This document shows positions 34,715 to 35,827 of a DNA stretch of 35,827 nucleotides, piece by piece (position 1 is the first letter of the stretch; every line of letters begins with the position of its first letter). The notes beneath the pieces were generated by a model. It had not been told where the DNA came from. It worked only from the letters and a program-made list of their open reading frames with translations, and did not search any database. The translations under genes were made by a program, and so were the position numbers. The DNA comes from Desulfobulbaceae bacterium (GTDB lineage Bacteria > Desulfobacterota > Desulfobulbia > Desulfobulbales > Desulfocapsaceae): NCBI GenBank assembly GCA_003249645.1, contig QKIH01000074.1:1-35827 (forward strand), given 5' to 3'.

Positions 34715-35827
34715 ATGACAATACCCCATGTCTCCCTCAAAACCGAAGAGACAGACGAGAAGAAGCAGCCGCGAATCGGCGTCTATGTCTGTCACTGCGG
34801 CCTGAATATTGCCCAGTCTGTCGACTGCAGACAGGTGGCCTTAAAGGCTTCCGATGTTGACGGCGTTGTTCTTTCAAAGGATATTCCATATGCCTGTTCA
34901 GAACCGGGACAGCAGCAGATGAAGCAGGACATCATTGACAACCAGCTTGACCGCGTTGTCATTGCCTCCTGTTCACCCCGTCTGCATGAACCAACCTTCA
35001 AGAACATGGTTCAGTCTGTCGGCCTCAACCCGTATATGATGGAGATGGCCAACCTCCGTGAGCAGTGCAGCTGGGTTCACATGAACAACTTCGACAGTGC
35101 CACCAAGAAGGCGGAAACCCTGGTTGATATGGCTATTTCCCGGGTACGTTATCTTGAACCGTTGACAGAAGACACCCTGCCGCTGATCAAGAAAACGCTG
35201 GTTATCGGCGGCGGTATCGCAGGTATTCAGGCAGCACTTGATCTGGCAGACAGCGGATACGATGTAACCCTGGTTGAAAAGCAACCCTCTATAGGCGGGA
35301 CGATGGCCTTGCTTGACAAGACCTTCCCGACCATGGACTGTTCGATTTGAATACTCGGTCCTAAAATGACGGATGTCGGTCGACATCCCCGAATTAAGTT
35401 GCTGACCTTGAGTGAGGTCGTTGATGTGAAAGGCTATGTTGGTAATTTTGACGTCAAGATTATCAAGCGGGCCAAGTATGTCGATGAAGCTGCCTGTACA
35501 TCATGCGGTGAATGCGCCAAAGTGTGTCCGGTTGTTCGTCCCGATGAATTCAATCAGGGACTTGGTTCCCGCAAGGCTATCTACAGCCCGTTTCCACAGG
35601 CTGTCCCTTCATCATATCTGATTAACGGTGATGAGTGTCTTGGCAATAACCCTGCTGTCTGTTCGAAGTGTATAGAGGTTTGTGACAAACAGTGCATCGA
35701 TTTTCATATGTCCGATGAAGAAATCATCGATCATGTCGGTACAATCATTGTTGCTACAGGCCTTAAACCCTACGATCCGACAGAAATGGACGAGTACGGT
35801 TACACCAGGTTCGAGAACGTGCTGACC
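34715..35827 (+). CDS. hdrA: Heterodisulfide reductase subunit A-like selenoprotein (partial, runs off the window)
   Basis: The flavin-containing bifurcation subunit. The N-domain begins IGVYVCHCG (21-29). The FAD-binding IGGGIAG is at 164-170. Residues 203-212 read TFPTMDCSI followed by TGA (35348-35350), and the same frame continues without break as ILGPKMTDVGRHPRIKLL and into the ferredoxin motif C261-C264-C267-C271 and further cysteines at 308-327, to the window end (residue 371). The TGA stands where HdrA has the second Cys of CxxC, so it encodes selenocysteine (Sec212, CxxU). A SECIS-like hairpin follows. GGAG precedes the ATG. Calling the TGA a stop would leave a 211-residue fragment. 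Confidence 0.93.
35351..35392 (+). promoter_or_regulatory. Bacterial SECIS element in hdrA
   Basis: GGATGTC (35371-35377) and GACATCC (35382-35388) form a 7-bp perfect stem closed by the loop GGTC, the same loop core as the fdhF SECIS. The loop starts 27 bases after the TGA, within the usual range for bacterial SECIS. TCGG (35355-35358) and CCGA (35389-35392) can add a lower helix. The hairpin is inside coding sequence, as is normal in bacteria, and would recruit SelB with Sec-tRNA. Confidence 0.82.

Noticed and set aside
35348..35350. TGA as a true stop, making hdrA a pseudogene or a short protein
   Set aside because: The frame continues with conserved HdrA sequence, the codon sits at a conserved Cys/Sec position, and a SECIS-like hairpin follows; no other disruption is present.
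1..35827. CRISPR array, prophage or integron
   Set aside because: No series of regularly spaced repeats, phage structural genes, integrase or attC-like array was seen on either strand.

Overview
The window looks like chromosomal DNA of an anaerobic sulfur-cycle Desulfobacterota (delta-proteobacterial, Desulfobulbales-like) bacterium. This is inferred from a korDABC cluster running into heterodisulfide-reductase-like genes, a selenocysteine-type hdrA, and Gram-negative envelope genes (outer-membrane efflux lipoprotein, MscL). No rRNA or taxon-specific marker is present, so the placement is inference.

Layout. (1) 1-4147: a visibly AT-rich, gene-poor stretch with tRNA-Arg(CCG), an IS4-family insertion sequence (538-1863) with intact 9-bp target duplications but a frameshifted transposase, and two membrane proteins of unknown function. 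(2) 4148-8371: a five-gene polar amino-acid ABC transporter operon of the arginine/ornithine (Aot/HisPJQM) type ending in an AotO/AstE-like metallo-deacylase; a strong hairpin separates the binding-protein gene from the permease genes. (3) 8500-10591, minus: a fused PhzE/TrpE(G)-type chorismate-amination enzyme preceded by a classic tryptophan attenuator (leader peptide with Trp-Arg-Gly-Trp, then a terminator). (4) 10687-17454: a VOC protein, a small unknown protein, mscL (minus), a large hybrid histidine kinase (minus), a secreted transglutaminase-like protein and a TerB-like protein (minus). (5) 17588-26302: a multi-TM permease diverging from a CecR-type TetR repressor and a complete tripartite exporter: outer-membrane factor, YbhG-like adaptor, YbhF-like double ATPase, and YbhS/YbhR-like permeases. 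A long inverted repeat overlaps the repressor promoter. (6) 26610-35827: an operon of korD, korA, korB, korC, a 1126-residue mosaic of HdrA pieces and a GltD/NfnB-like NAD(P)H module, a fused MvhD-HdrC-HdrB protein, and an HdrA that reads through an in-frame TGA as selenocysteine. hdrA runs off the right edge.

How the genes work together. The last region is the most remarkable. Kor should oxidise a 2-oxoacid (probably 2-oxoglutarate) and reduce ferredoxin. The adjacent HdrA/B/C/MvhD-like proteins, with an added pyridine-nucleotide site, look like a flavin-based electron bifurcation or confurcation device linking ferredoxin, NAD(P)H and a thiol/disulfide or other acceptor. The in-frame TGA in hdrA is followed by a 7-bp hairpin with a GGUC loop, as expected of a bacterial SECIS; an annotation that treats it as a stop would truncate the gene. 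The rest of the window covers amino-acid uptake, tryptophan-controlled chorismate use, envelope sensing and drug/ion export.
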